Assembly: GCF_020509005.1 (NCBI RefSeq)
Contig: NC_063020.1
Coordinates: forward strand, 1,674,001-1,738,000
DNA from: Fulvia fulva
Taxonomy: Eukaryota > Ascomycota > Dothideomycetes > Mycosphaerellales > Mycosphaerellaceae
Direction: 5' to 3'
DNA: 64,000 nt
This document shows, piece by piece, positions 1 to 13,400 of this stretch (positions within the stretch are counted from its first letter, which is position 1; each line of letters begins with the position of its first letter). The translations under genes were made by a program, and so were the position numbers. The notes under the pieces were generated by a model that was given only the letters and a program-made list of their open reading frames with translations, ran no database searches and was not told the DNA's origin.

Positions 1-540
1 TAGGCGAGTCTTTTATAGACTATAAACTCGCGACCTCTCTTAACCTCGAACCCTAGGAACTAAAGTACCCTCGTACCCTTAAACTCTTTAACGGCACGGA
101 GACTACTACTAGTAAGATTACTTATGTTATATACACGTTAATCACCCTCGGAGGCAAGCGTATATCGATTACTAGCTTCCTTACGTCCCTACCGTATCAG
201 AAGTTTATCCTCGGCCTCCCCTAGTTTAGACGACACCGACCTATTATCGACTAGACTTCCCTTACTATTAGCTTCCCTCTAGAAGTTCCTCCGGCACCTC
301 CGCCTTCTCCGCCGCCTTAGCGCGGTCCTAAGTATACTAAGATCTTCTAGGTGAACGCCGCTACCTTCACTACTACTACTAAGTAGCCTAAAGCTTAAGT
401 CTTCGCCGCCTCTCTCCGCGATATCGACATCGCCCTTAAGAAGCTCGATAAGAAGCGTATACCTACCGACCCTACTACGAAGGTCCCTCCTTAGGTACAC
501 TACATCCTCTACGTATTCGATACTAAAGCCGTAGACGAGC

Positions 541-3500
541 TACCTCCTTATCGCCCTTACGACTATAAGATTGAGCTAGAAGAAGGTATAGAGACACCGT
601 TCGGACCGTTATATTCTATGTCCCGAGAAGAGCTTATCGTCCTTAAGAGATACCTCGAAGAGAACCTAAAGAAGGGGTTTATTCGAGCGAGCCGTTCTAG
701 CGCTAGTAGTCCCGTTATGTTCGTTAAGAAGCCCGGCGGTAGTCTACGCTTCTACGTAGACTACCGAGGCTTAAACGCTATTATAAAGAAGAACCGCTAC
801 CTAATACCGTTAATTTAGGAGACGCTCGAGCGCCTCTCTAAGGCTAAGTACTTCACTAAGCTCGATGTCATCGCTACGTTTAACAAGTTACGAATAGTAG
901 AAGGACACGAGTATCTTATAGCCTTCCGTACTCGCTACGGGCTGTTCGAGTCGCTCGTTATACCCTTCGGCGTTTATAACGGGCCTAGTACCTTCTAGAA
1001 CTTTATTAACGATATCCTTTAGGAGTTCCTCGATCAGTTCTACACTACCTATATCGACGACATCCTAGTCTATAGCGAGACTAAGGAGGAGCACCGCGAG
1101 CACGTCTATAAGGTCCTTTAGAAGCTCGTAGACGCCGGCTTATAGCTCGATATCGATAAGTACGAGTTTAAGAAGACCGAAGTCAAGTTCCTTAGTTTAA
1201 TTATTACCGTAGACGGCATTAAGATGGACTAAGAGAAGATCGACGCTATCGTCGAATAGGATGCTCCTACGAACGTCAAAGAGGTCTAGGGTTTCCTAGG
1301 CTTTACTAACTTCTACCGCCGCTTTATCTACGCATTTTCGGGCGTAGTACGCCCTTTAACGAAGCTTACGCGTAAGGGTAAGAAGTTCGCCTAGACCGAC
1401 GAATGCTAGGAGGCTTTTAACTTGCTTAAAGCGAAGTTTATTAAGAACCCGCTTCTACGGCACTTCGATTTCGAACTAGAGACCCGTATAGAGACCGACG
1501 TATCCGACGGCGTAGTAGGCGGTGTCCTGCTATAACGCCGCTCGCCTAAATCCCCCTAGTTACCTATCGCCTTCCTCTCTAAGAAGATGACCGCTACGGA
1601 GTATAACTACGAGATCTACGATAAGGAGCTTCTCGCTATCGTTAAAGCTTTCGAAGAGTAGCGCCTCGAGCTCGAAGGCTCTACTATGCCCGTCTAAGTA
1701 AGCTCCGACTATAAGAACCTCGTCTACTTTATAAAGAGCAAGCTACTTAATCGTCGCTAGGCCCGCTAGAGCGAGTTCCTCTCCCGGTTTAACTTCGTGA
1801 TCTCGTATACGCCCGGTAAGGCCAACTCGATAGCCGACGCCCTTACCCGCCGCCCTAGTAACTCTCTAGTTAATCGAAGAGGGGGCCGGCAAATCGTAGG
1901 GCAACAAGTCATTAAAGAGCATAACCTCTCTTCCGAGCTTCGAGAGTACCTATCGAACGGCTAGCCTACGCTCGCCGCTTCCTTTACTACTCTCGTACTC
2001 GCTCCTACCTACCTTAACGAGAGTAACGATAAATCCGAGCCTAAAGAATACGCCTCGGACGCTAAGGACTTGAACAACGATAAAGAGGGCTTAGTAACGA
2101 CCGACGGCTTATCCGAATTAGACTTTAAGGGGTTTAATAATAAGGAGCAGCCCGAAGGCATTATAGCACGAGTACGAATAGCGTACGATGCCGACATAGA
2201 CGCCTAAGAGTTAGTTTAGGCCCTTGAATCTAGCGCGAGGACATTCCCGGGCTTCTCGCTATCCGAGTACGAGCTCTAGGGAGGTGTCGTCTACTTCCGT
2301 AAGAAGCTTTACGTACCGTAGCCCGAAGGCTCTAATATCCGAGCTAAGATTCTTTAAATTATCTACGACTCCGCCTCTAGGGGTCACCTAGGCGTAGCTA
2401 AGACCTATAAGCTCCTCGCCAGGTATTACTAGTGGCCGTATTCCTAGAAGGACGTCCGCCGCTACGTACTAAACTACGCTACTTACCGAAGAGCTAAAGC
2501 TAACCGCTACCGTCCCTACGGTCTCTTACACCCTCTCCCGGCTCCTAATCGTCCGTAGAAGCACATTACTATAGACTTTATCACCGATCTTCCTTACGGT
2601 AAGACCTTTAGCGGCGTAAAAGTAAAGGCCCTTCTAGTGATCGTGGACCGTTACTCTAAGGACCGGTATATAATCCCGTGCTAGAGCATAACCGTAAAGG
2701 AGACTACTCGCTTATTCTACGAATTCGTCTAGCGCTTTTAAGGCCTCCCGGATAGTATCACCTCTAACAGAGGCACCTAGTTCATCTCGCACTTCTAGAA
2801 GCGTCTATATACTATCCTAGGTATTAAGTATAACCTCTCGACCAGTTTTTAGCTATAGACCGACGGCTAGACCGAAATTACGAACGCTATCCTCGAGTAG
2901 GTCCTTCGTTACTTCGTCGACTACTACTAGAAGGATTGGCCTTAGCATATCCCTACGGTAGAGTTCGCTACTCGTAACTAGGACTCGGAGACTACTAGCT
3001 ACTCTCCCTTCTATACTACGAGAGGTTACTACCCTCGTATAGGTATAGAACTAGAAGAACCTCTCCCGCCTACCGAAGACGTAAACGAGCAAGTAGTAGA
3101 CGAGTTCGCTACTATACTCTTACAGATCTATAAAGAAGTTCACGACGAGATAGTGTACGTATAAGCAATCTACGAGGATCAAGCTAATCGTCGTCGCTAG
3201 CTAGCTCCCGACTACTAAGTAGGCGATATAGTCTACCTTAACTCTAAGAACATCAAGACAGACCGCCCCTCTAAGAAGCTAAACTAGAAGAACCTAGGTC
3301 CTTTTAAGATCACCGAGCGTATTAGTTTATACGCCTACCGTCTAGCTCTTCCTACGAACATAAAGATCTACGACGTCTTCTATCCCGTACGCCTTCGGCC
3401 GTCGGCTAAGGACCTATTCCCGAACCAAAACTAAGACATACTAGGTCCTCCCGATAAAGTAGAAGTCGACGAGCCTATTAACCTACCTTCTAACGACTAT

Positions 3501-3824
3501 ACCGTCCGTAAGATCCGGGGAATCCGCGTAGAGCCTAACGACGTTAAAGGACTACCGCCGATTAAGTATAAAGTCGAATAGTAAGGTTGCCCTAAGTAGC
3601 ATACCTTATAGGAACCTATCTAATATATCATCTTCAATCGTTAAGCAATCGAAGAATACTACGCCCGCGTAGACGGCCTAGAAGTCAACATCGGCAGGCT
3701 CTTCGAATCTAAGCTCTTCGACGGGGCTTACTAATAGTATATCGACTATAACATTAGGCCTAGGCCTAGTACTAAAGCTGAACATCCTCGATATATAGAA
3801 CTACTACGGCTTCGTAGGAACTGA
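541..3824 (+). pseudogene. Gypsy pol pseudogene (RT, RNase H, integrase, chromodomain)
   Basis: Reverse transcriptase starts near 600 and carries the YIDD catalytic box at 1050-1061. RNase H follows at about 1450-1800 (TDVSDGVVGG, then [10 protein letters not shown]). The integrase zinc-binding and core domains lie at about 2370-3000 (DFITDLP, then QTDGQTE). The last part (about 3496-3640) resembles a chromodomain: a YTVRKIRG start and an EP..Y end after a degraded 'KVEQQGCP' core. One frame serves the whole stretch, so there are few indels; damage is almost all nonsense and missense by transition. It cannot make protein as written. Confidence 0.85.
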
Positions 3825-3839
3825 GCTTTGTTCGGGGGG

Positions 3840-4280
3840 GCTACTATTATAGTCTCCCTATAGAGAGTACAGAAGGTAGGGACAGAAGAGCCTTAGAGTA
3901 CTTAGAAGTCGTTAAGAAGTGATAGTCTAGCTTAGTGTATAAGCGCTAAGAATTATATGCCCCGTAATATTCACTACGGGACCTAGCCCTCTAAATTCAC
4001 CCCTCTACTAAACCTTAATAGATTCACTTCGGCTCGTAACTATGTGACTCACGGCACTCCCGCGAGTACCCGCGACTGCGCTAGACCCTAGAAGAAGCAC
4101 GTGGAAGACTCGGAACGTAGGGCAGGTTGGAATAAGGTTTTGAGCAAAGCTACTAAGCGCGGCTTCGTACGGGTTAGCCCTATTAATACGGGGACACGTA
4201 CTCGCGAGGGTCGCGTATAAATATCTGGCCTTCCCTAGGCCTCTCTTGCTTCCTTCGTCTTTTGTTTTGTGTAGTAATCA
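3840..4280 (+). repeat. Probable 3' LTR of the first gypsy element
   Basis: It follows a run of seven G (polypurine-like) about ten bases after the pol stop. It holds a TATA-like stretch (tataaata near 4216) followed by a pyrimidine-rich segment, as in LTR promoters. The partner LTR is outside the window, so both ends are estimates. Confidence 0.4.
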
Positions 4281-4687
4281 TACTATACCCTTTTATATCT
4301 ATACTTCGTACCTACATTCTCGCTTTCACCCTTATATCTTATAGGCTAGGCTCTCGCCCTGACATAAGCACCCTTATAACGCGATATAGCCTTCTCGTTA
4401 TAGTAATAGACTTCCGAGGTATAGTAATAAGTAAACCGCCTTATATATAGCTACTACTAGGTCTAAAGGTAGGTTACTATCGATAGATACTTCTAATAAA
4501 GCTCCTTACGCTATTCCTTAAATAACTACTCGTTAGTAGACCTTAATATAACTTGCTAATTACTTATAAATTAATTACTAAGCTCTAACTTAATCTAATA
4601 AGTCCTACCCGCTATATCTTACCGTAGTACCTATACGAAGTTACCGCCGAGCTTATAAAGCTTAGCCTAGATGTCCTTATTAATATA
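4281..4687. other. AT-rich RIP-mutated spacer without a recognisable gene
   Basis: About 400 bases rich in TA, TAG and CTA, between the first gypsy element and the reverse copia LTR. I see no protein motif in any frame. It is probably the remains of another transposon. Confidence 0.5.
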
Positions 4688-4921
4688 TATTAAATAGGTA
4701 CGAGTTACGTAGTAGTAGAAGACGGCGGATTATACGAAAGACAAAGAAGGACCTAATAGAATAGCGTGTATCTATATATAGTATCGCCGGTATTAGTATA
4801 GGTAGATACTAGGTGTCCGGATATTTACTAGCCTATAGGCTAGTAAACCCTAGTCACGTGATCTAGTTATATAATACACCTACACCTACATACTTGTCCT
4901 ACGGCCTATATGTTCTTAACA
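4688..4921 (-). repeat. 3' LTR of copia element B
   Basis: On the minus strand it starts TGTTAAG and ends in cgtacctatttaata, matching the start and end of the 235-bp LTRs of copia A (19071 and 34365), with CA to TA at the last bases. Length is 234 bp. The middle is diverged from copia A, so the two are different subfamilies. Confidence 0.75.
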
Positions 4922-7900
4922 CTCCTACTTAGGCTATATAGTCTCCTACAATCCCTTTACGTAAGCTAGAGCTACCTTATAAAGTTTTAGAACTACTAGC
5001 TATTAAGGGGCTTTATTAACCTATTAGTAGCTATGTCCTTTATATAGTAGTAGTCTACTATAATCTTCTTCTACTACTAGAGATGTCTAACATAGTTATA
5101 TATAACATTAATATGCTTTGACCTTTTATATATATAGGCATCTTTAACAAGTGTCAAAGCGGCTTAGTTATTACCTATAAGCTTGACTAGCCTTAGCTCG
5201 TTAACAGTGCCCTTACTTACCCTTATACTCGGCTAGAAAGAGCTCTTTCCCACTAGTTCTAGGCAACCTATTTCCCTAAGGACAGTAGCAAGAAATTGTG
5301 ACTACTTTATAGCTACGTTTATAGCTATAAACTCAGCTTCTATTGTTAATGTTATAATAGACTTCTACTTCCTACTCATCTAGGACATAGGTGATCTATA
5401 AAGGAACTATATATATCCTAGAATTAAGACTCTATCCACTTTGTCTATAGCGTAGTTAGAGTCCGAGTATCCCTAGAGATTGCCCCCTCCCTTTCTATAT
5501 ATAAGACCTAGGTCTAGGTATGACCGTAGGTATCGGGAGAGCTTCTTTAAAGCCTTTATATACTACTACGAGGGATTAGCAACAAATGAGCTAATTCTTC
5601 TAAGGGGGAATGCTAAGTCTAGCCTTATCATTGTTATTAGCTACATCTAGGTACTATTATAGCTCTAGTAATCCTGTTTGTTACACCTCTTATCTATAGG
5701 TGCCGTAGGTACTAAATGCTCGTAGCTCTCTATAGGTGAGTAGGTTAGCGTAGCCTTCTCTCTAGCTATGTTCATCTTGGCTAAGTTAGCGTAGATATAG
5801 TGTCCTTAATCAAGCTTTAAAGTGCCTTAGGACCTATCTCTTATAATCCTTATTCTAAGGATCTTTATAGGTTCACTAAGATCTTTAATCTTAAACACCT
5901 TTCTAAGCTTAGCCTTAAACCACTAAACATCTAATAGCTTCGGAGCTATAATAGGTATGTTATCTATATAGGTAAGGACTATAAGGTCTCTATCCGTATA
6001 GATAAGTAGGCATAGATCTACCTAGGACTAGGTAAATCTAATCTTCTCTAGCTTCGTAATATAGAGCTTGTTCTAGTCTCTAGCTACTTGCTTAAGTCTA
6101 TAAAGGCTTTGTAGGACCTTAAATACTATATTTAGAGGTGCTTTAACTCCTAGGGGTAGGATTATATAGATGTCTTTAAGAAGGCTACTTTAGGTAAAAG
6201 CATTATTTATATCTACTAGGTGCATCTCGAGATCTCTCTTATATACTACTGCTATAAATACTCGGAGAGTATTATGTCTAATAGTAGGTACAAAGGTCTC
6301 TTCGAAGTCAACTCTATATTTCTATAAAACCCCTCTTATATTTAGTCTTGCCTTAAACTTCTTAATAGCTCTACTAATCATTCTTTTTATATCAAAGACC
6401 TACCTAGAAGTAATTAGATTCGTACCCTTTAGCGGTATAACTACTTCCTAGGTATTGTTGCTTACTAAGGCAATAAGTTCGTTCTCAATTGCCTCTCTCT
6501 ATATATATATCCCTATTCGGGGTCTCCTACGGCTACCTTATAGGACTTTGGAATTAGCACTTCCTACTAATAGGCTATAGCCTGCCTAATAGTAGCAAAT
6601 GTATATTCTTCTACGTCGTTTAGAATCTCCTCTACCTAGCTTATTATAGGGTCTAGATAGAACATCTAGGCTATAAGAGCCTTATAGTGTTTAGCCTTAT
6701 ACTCTTTAGAGTTATTATCTCCGTCCCCCCTTAACCTCTTATTACCTACAACCTAAGGTGGCGCTAGGTATTCGGATAGGTCGAACTGAACGACATCTTC
6801 TTTTTCTTTTATTAGAGTATCCTAATCTCTAAACTTCTAGTATTCCCTAATGTCCTTTAGGGGAGGGGAAAGTTATATAAATAGCGGTTACTATAGTATT
6901 AATGACTTAGGTAGGTTCTGTATAGATCTACCGTTATCGGCCTTCGATAGTATTAAAACCGCCTTAATATTTTCTCCTAGCCTTCGTAACGGTGTCTCTA
7001 ATAATCCCCTATCGGAAAATTTCGCCCTAAAGGGCTTCCTCCTAATAGGACTACGCTATAGCGCTCGACTCAGCTAGTTAGTACAGGTGATACCAAGATC
7101 TATATCTCCCCCCTTCTTATTCTTAAACTAGTCGACGTGACTATACGCTTTTATTACTTTTATGTCGGGATCCTAGAACAGCTATTGTTTTGTAGTGTTT
7201 TCTAAGTAGCTTATAAACACGGCTTCTTTTCCTCGGTTTATTAACTTGTCTCTCCTTAAGCCTTAAGGTTAGGCTCTTAGGTCTATATAGACTATAGCTT
7301 TACATCCCTAGACGCGGAAATGGTCGACTAACGGTACTTAGCTAGTAAAGGCTTCTTCTAGTAAAAGAGCAATACTATTAATAATCGGACTATTAGGCAG
7401 TCTGTTTCTAATTATAGTCTATACTTATAAAGCTTCTAGCTAGAACTTAACTAGTATACTAGAGTCTTTAAGTATAGCCCGGACTATATTCTTAGAGGCT
7501 TAAATTGACCTTTCTATAGGTCTATTTTAAAGAGAGTTATAGGCATTAGTTATGTCTATCTAAGTACTAAACTCCTTCTCCTACTCTTTTAGTAAGGCGA
7601 GAATTTCCTTTATACTATCACTACGGATCGTAGATAGAAAGTACCTTAACTACCGTTCTACCTAGACCTTCTAATCCCGTAGGGCTATAGGAGCGTCGCT
7701 CCTAGCCTTTAAAGGGATTACCCACTTCTTCCTAGAGAAGTTGTCTACAATCTTAAGCTAATATTTGTATCCTAGCCTAGAGACTACGCCCTAAAAAGGC
7801 CTATAGATATCAATAAAGATAAGGGCTAGCCTCTCCCCTTTCCTCTCTATAGCAGGTCCTTTAAACTTCCTTATATTTATAAGGGAGCAGACCTTACAAT

Positions 7901-7924
7901 TCTAGTGTTTAGAAGGAATAGGGA
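4922..7924 (-). pseudogene. Copia pol pseudogene (integrase, RT, RNase H)
   Basis: Read on the minus strand it gives a degraded integrase zinc and core region (PIPSKHQNCKVC, then IDNFSRKK-like and IRNRLPNSP), an RT, and a classical copia RNase H start (GYSDSNYA, SPMSWMSRKQKS with TAG for Trp, IEAEFIAI). TAG and TAA codons interrupt it throughout. The gag and protease parts are absent, so this is a truncated dead copy. Confidence 0.8.
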
Positions 7925-8108
7925 TGTTACGGGTAGCCCGCGACCCCTTACTATAGCTACGTCGGCCCGGCTAAACCGCGGACCTTCTATATCGGGTTAG
8001 CGCGGCTTAGCTTTACTTTATAACTTCGCCGCGCCTCGCGCTCCTCTTTCGTAGCTTCGTAGAACAACAACTATCTCATTCGGACCCTATAGTACGCGCG
8101 CCCTTATA
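7925..8108 (+). repeat. 5' LTR of the second gypsy element
   Basis: It starts TGTTACGGG and ends CCCTTATA; the partner LTR ends CCCTTACA, so the final CA has become TA here. It is 184 bp long, the same as the partner. Confidence 0.85.
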
Positions 8109-8389
8109 GTTTGTTCTACCTTACTACCTAGATCGCGGATCTAGGTAAGGGACGCGTAATAATAGGAACAGACAGAACCGTAGAACTCGAGAACGCGTAG
8201 AGCCGTATTAGAATATAGAACACGGTAAGGCGTATAGCGCGTAGATACCTAGAGAACGTAACGCGGCGATACTATTAGTAGGTAGTCGCGCGCTCGTAGA
8301 CAGTCAGGATATAGGCACCGTTACGCCTCCCCTAAACCTAGATAATATAACTTTATAAATAGCGAACGGCGGTATACTACCGCTACCTA

Positions 8390-10480
8390 AGCCTAAGGGC
8401 AAAAGCAAGTAGCGTATATCTCTTTTCCCCGACCTCTCCTCTTTTCCTTAGAGTTAGACATAGGACGATAACCGGCGGGTTATAGTAGACACCGGTGTCG
8501 CGCTATAACAAGAGATTAATAAAGCTTACTAGAAGGCCTTCGAGCGAGAAGAAGGTAGTAAGATTGACTTTATAGAACTGTTCGAGTTTAAGCTCGAAGA
8601 GAACCTAGGCGGCGACCTAGACGAGGTGTATCTATTACTCGACGAGGTAGAACATATTCTCGTATCCGAATACTAGAATGTTACCCTAGACAACCTTACG
8701 ACCCTTATATCCTAATACCCGAAGACTACCTACGACTTCGTACTATAAGTAGTTAATACGGCGATTACTAAGGGTAGACAACTCGATATAATAGAGCGAG
8801 CTAACGACCTCTAGAACATCTAGTATACTACGCTATATACCGAATACGACCGCATCTATAAGATGCTACGAAGTGAAGAGCTTGTTATATAGAAAATGGT
8901 AGTAGATCTTAAGAGTAAGAAGGATTACGACCTAGCTAAGTTATAAGAGCTAGGGAAGAAATATAAGGAAGCTAATAACCTATATAAGCAGTTTAGCGAG
9001 ATCTACGAGAAGGAGAAGAAGAAGGCATAAGATGCTAAGGCGAAGAACTAGGCCCTATAAGAAGAAGTCGATGACCTAAAGGCTCGGCTTCAAGTAGGAG
9101 ATACTATATAGAACGGAGGTAGGGGCCGCTTAGGCCGCCGACCCTCTCGTTCCCGCCTACGCGAGACCTTACTCGAGTAGCTATTACGTAGGTATCGCGA
9201 AGCTACTAGTAGAGGGGGCGGTAGCAGTAGTAGTAATAACGATAGAGACGACGATGACCGTAGCGATAATAGCCGAGGACGTAATAACGACCGTCCGCGA
9301 CTAGGACCTAATAACAGTCGTGACTCGAGAATACGTAATACCCGTACCTAGACACTACTAGTTAACCTTCTAGAACGTCTCTTTACTATTAACCGTACCC
9401 TTACTCGTAGTATAGAGATCGGTAAGGGTATACCTAACCCTAAGCACTTTAAGAACGATAACGACCCTAATTTCGATAGCTAGTATAGTAGTGTTCTCCT
9501 AAAGCTAACTATAGTAACCTTCCGTACTAAGGCAGATAGTCTACGCTTTATATATAGGTAGACGTAAGGTGATCCTTAGCGAAGTATTAAGCCGAGGATC
9601 CCTATGCCTAGACAGTAGTCCTTTAACGAGTTTAAGACTAGAGAAGAGTTGTTAGATTAGATAACACGCTAATATAGTATACGTAATAAGGGAACTAAGG
9701 CTATAGTTAATATTACTACCTATAAGTAAGAACAAGGCGAAACCTTTATAGCCTTCTATATACGCTACTCGAAGTTACGCGCCTAGATATTATAGACCGA
9801 TAAGACCGAGCTTATACTATTCCGTAACCGACTAAACCGTAAGTACTTTATTAAGACCTTCGGCGACCGCGAAGTCGACCGCCGCCTAGATAGTATATAA
9901 GACGTTATTAAGGAGTATACCGTACTAGACGAGAGCTTCTACGAGACAGATCGACTATACCCGTAGAAGGAGCGCCCCCGTAGTAATAGTAACTCGAACG
10001 GTAATAGCGGCTAGAATAACTAGAATAACGGTAACGTAGTTACTAGTACCGCTACCGGTATAGTAGGTGCCTTAGTATAGCGCCTACTATAGTACGCTAG
10101 TACTAAGAAGAAGGAGGATCTGCCGACATATCTATAGAACCTACCTACGCTTAACCGTAAGTAGCGCGAAGACCTTAAGAAGTAGGGTAAGTACTACCGC
10201 TACCGTATAGGTTCTTACGTATCGACTAACCCTAAATACCTAATATATAGGTACGATAGCGACTATTGCCTACCGCGTCTACGTAATACTACGCCGAATC
10301 CGAACGCGAACCTTAGTTCCCTAGCCGCCGATCCGCGGTAGGGAAATAGTACGACCGCTACCTAAGCGTAGTAGATAGCGGTTATCCGAACTTCCTAGGA
10401 TAGAAAGAGTATAAGATTAAGAGACACGGAACGTAAGAGACGGTAATAGACTATAGTAAGGAGCTTAAGATATTGGTATA
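8390..10480 (+). pseudogene. Gag-like pseudogene of the second gypsy element
   Basis: A highly charged, Glu- and Lys-rich frame (about 8560-9080) is followed by an Arg/Ser/Asn-rich basic stretch (9120-9360) and a retrotransposon-gag-like segment (about 9440-9900). Many TAG codons interrupt it. Near 10195-10290 a Tyr-rich segment may be a ruined zinc knuckle in which Cys has become Tyr. Start and end are approximate. Confidence 0.6.
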
Positions 10481-10489
10481 CGTACTAGA

Positions 10490-13400
10490 TAAGTAATAGC
10501 TAGCTATACACCCTTATATAGTATTACCCGTAATGATATAATATAGAAAGGCTCGAGGCCTTATAGATTCTACTTCTACCTCTCTCTTTCTTAACTAGAA
10601 ATTTATACGTAAATATACAATACCCCTAATCCCTTTAACGTAAAGCCGACGACTAACACTAGGAGATAGAACGGCCACTACGCGGTAGATTATACACGCG
10701 GCCCCTATAGACGTAGTTATAGGCGATTATTACGAGTAAATATTATACTACGTTACCGACCTCGAATACGACATCGTCTTTAGCCTACCGTAGCTTATAG
10801 CGTACAACCTAAACATCTTCTAGGAGATAGGCGAGGTAGCATTTAGGTCGGATTACTACTTTGGTCACTATCTATAGAATAAGACACCAATAATAGTATA
10901 ATCCCTAAACTACCGCGAGAAGAAGAAGTAGGTACTAGTACGGTACGGACTAGAGCCCTTTACTAGAGAAGTAGCGAGCTTTATAGCAGGAGGGGTAGAG
11001 CTGAACGTCTTATTATATGACCTAGAAGACATAGACGATGAAGAAGTAGACTACTAGGGCGTTTCTTAACGCGCGTAGGGGATGTACGCGTACCGGCCTA
11101 GGGCTAAGTACTTCTATATTATGCCTACTAGGCGTAAGAGCGACGGCGGAGAGCTTAAGCTAAGTGCAATAGCTACTAATAATCTAGACCAATTCTTGAA
11201 CAAGTAGTTTAATCACAACCCGAAGGAGAAGTTACCGCTAATGTACTACGATATTACGGACGCTTTCTTAGCTAAGGATTATAAAGGACTCCTACCTTAC
11301 CGACTAGGCGTAGATCATAAGATTTATATTAAGCCTAATAGTCTATAAGAGCTACTATACCGTAAGCCCTACGGCCTAGCTAAGAAGGAGAACGAGATAG
11401 TTAAGAAATAGCTAGACGAGCAAATATCTAAAGGGAAGGTACGGAAAGTAGGGCAAAAGACGAACTAGTCTCCTATACTAGTGCTAGTAGTACGTAAGCC
11501 TAGAGGTGGGCTACGTATTTATATCGACTATAGAGGATTGAATACGATCACTATTAAGAACCGGTATCCGATTCCCTTAATATAAGAGACGCTTAACCGT
11601 ATATACGGTAAGAAGTACTTTATAAAGCTAGACATTATAGTAGCCTTTAATAAGTTACGGATAGCTAAAGGATACGAGTGGTTAATAGCGTTTACGATAC
11701 GATACGGCATCTACGAGTGTCTAGTATTGCTATTCGGCTTGTATAACGGACTAGTATCGTTCTAATTATATATTAATAAGGTCTTATAAGAACACCTAGA
11801 CGACTTTATGTCGGCCTACCTAGATAACGTACTTATCTTTAGTGACACCTTAGAGGAGCACATTAAATATATACGGAAGGTTCTTACTAAGCTACGCGAT
11901 ATAGGACTTATAGTAGACATCGACAAAAGCGAATTCTACTAATAGAAGGTGAAGTATCTTAGGCTAATTATAACCCCTAACGGCATCGAGATAGACCCCG
12001 AGAAACTCGAATGTATTTAGACATAGGAAGCTCCTAAGAACCTAAAGGATGTCTAGGCCTTCCTTAGATTTGCCAACTTCTATAGGCGGTTCATCGAAGC
12101 ATTTTCGCGTATAGCTACTCCTCTTATAAACCTAACTAAGTCGGACGGACCAAGTAATCATAAGAACAGAAGGATTTAATAGTCACTAGATTGCTAACGA
12201 GCCTTTAACAATTTGAAAGCTACGTTTAGTAAAGCCGGTATACTCGCACATTATGTGCTAGGTAGGGAAACGGTAGTAGAGACAGATTCTTTAGATTTTA
12301 TGAACGCCGGCGTACTTTCGTAGTATAACGAGAAGGGTGTACTACATCCTATAGCCTTCTACTCGAAGAAGTTAAGTCTATAGGAGTGCAATTATAAAAT
12401 CTATAACAAGGAACTATTAGCTATTATCAAGGCTTTTAAGGAATAGAGACCCGAGCTTGCCTACGAGGTAGATAATAAGGACTTATAGCTAGTCAAGATT
12501 TATACCGACTATAAGAACCTAGAATACTTTATAAAGACAAAGTAGCTAAATCGGCGATAAGCGCGTTAGGCTAAGTTCTTGTTATAGTTTAACTTTAAGA
12601 TAATATACCGTCTAGGACTTTAAGGGATAAAGCTAGATAGCCTAACGAGACGTAGCTAGGACCTTCCGTAGGGGGTAGACGACCCTCGGAACTAGTATTA
12701 GCATCAGATATTACTACCTCCTAAGCGATTCCTTAAGATCGCCTTACTATAGGTAATAGTAGAAGATACGCCGGAAGAAGAGGAACTAGTACCGCTAAAC
12801 CCTAAAGCTAAAGAGTTTATGCCTATAGAACGAGATACGCCTACTAAATAACCGGCGACGCGTAAAAGTTAGCGGGAAGCCGAACTCGAGTATCGAATGT
12901 CGACGGCGTACGTAACTAATAACGAGCTTAAGACCGCGATTAAGGACCTATAGAAAGACCGTACTCCTACACTACTATAGAGAGCGAAGATTCACCTAGT
13001 ATACTATAAAGTAGATAGCGACCTACTATATATTCGAAATCAATACGACGGCTAGAGCTTATAGGTACTAAATGACTAAGCCTTATAGACTAGGATAATC
13101 AAGATAAACTATAACGCTCTAGTAGTAGGCTATCTAGGACGAGCTCGTACTTATAAACTCGTAGCACGTAAATTCTACTAGCCTAGATTAGCGAGATCCG
13201 TACGTAGATATACCGCGAATTACCGTACCTACCGTATAACAAAATCTCTATACTCCTAGCTACTAGGATTATTATAGCTACTTCCTATTCTAGATCGGCC
13301 TTAGAAACATATTATAGTCGACTTTGTTATCGGACTCCTAGATAGTACTCTTAACGGTATAGTCTATAACAACATTATGACCGTTACTAATAGGCTTACT

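Larger units (their letters stand above)
1..4280 (+). mobile_element. Ty3/gypsy chromovirus-type retrotransposon, RIP-degraded, 5' end outside window
   Basis: A long pol reading frame can be followed on the plus strand from the window edge to a TGA at 3822-3824, interrupted by many TAG codons where Gln or Trp is expected. The order protease region, reverse transcriptase, RNase H, integrase, chromodomain is that of chromoviruses. CTA is very common and CTG nearly absent, the expected trace of C-to-T mutation on both strands. The gag part and the 5' LTR lie left of the window. The right boundary near 4280 is approximate because the 5' LTR is not available for comparison. Confidence 0.85.
4688..7924 (-). 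mobile_element. Ty1/copia retrotransposon B, reverse orientation, truncated and RIP-degraded
   Basis: On the minus strand the frames give a copia integrase near 7900-7000, reverse transcriptase, then RNase H. The left end is an LTR (4688-4921) related to that of the copia element at 19071-34599, followed by a purine-rich tract (gcctaagtaggag on the minus strand). The 5' part (gag, protease and 5' LTR) is missing: the element stops where the second gypsy LTR starts at 7925. Confidence 0.8.

Noticed and set aside
4262..7077. Short open frames (60-75 codons) in the degraded transposons
   Set aside because: They are remnants or antisense frames left between RIP-generated TAG codons.
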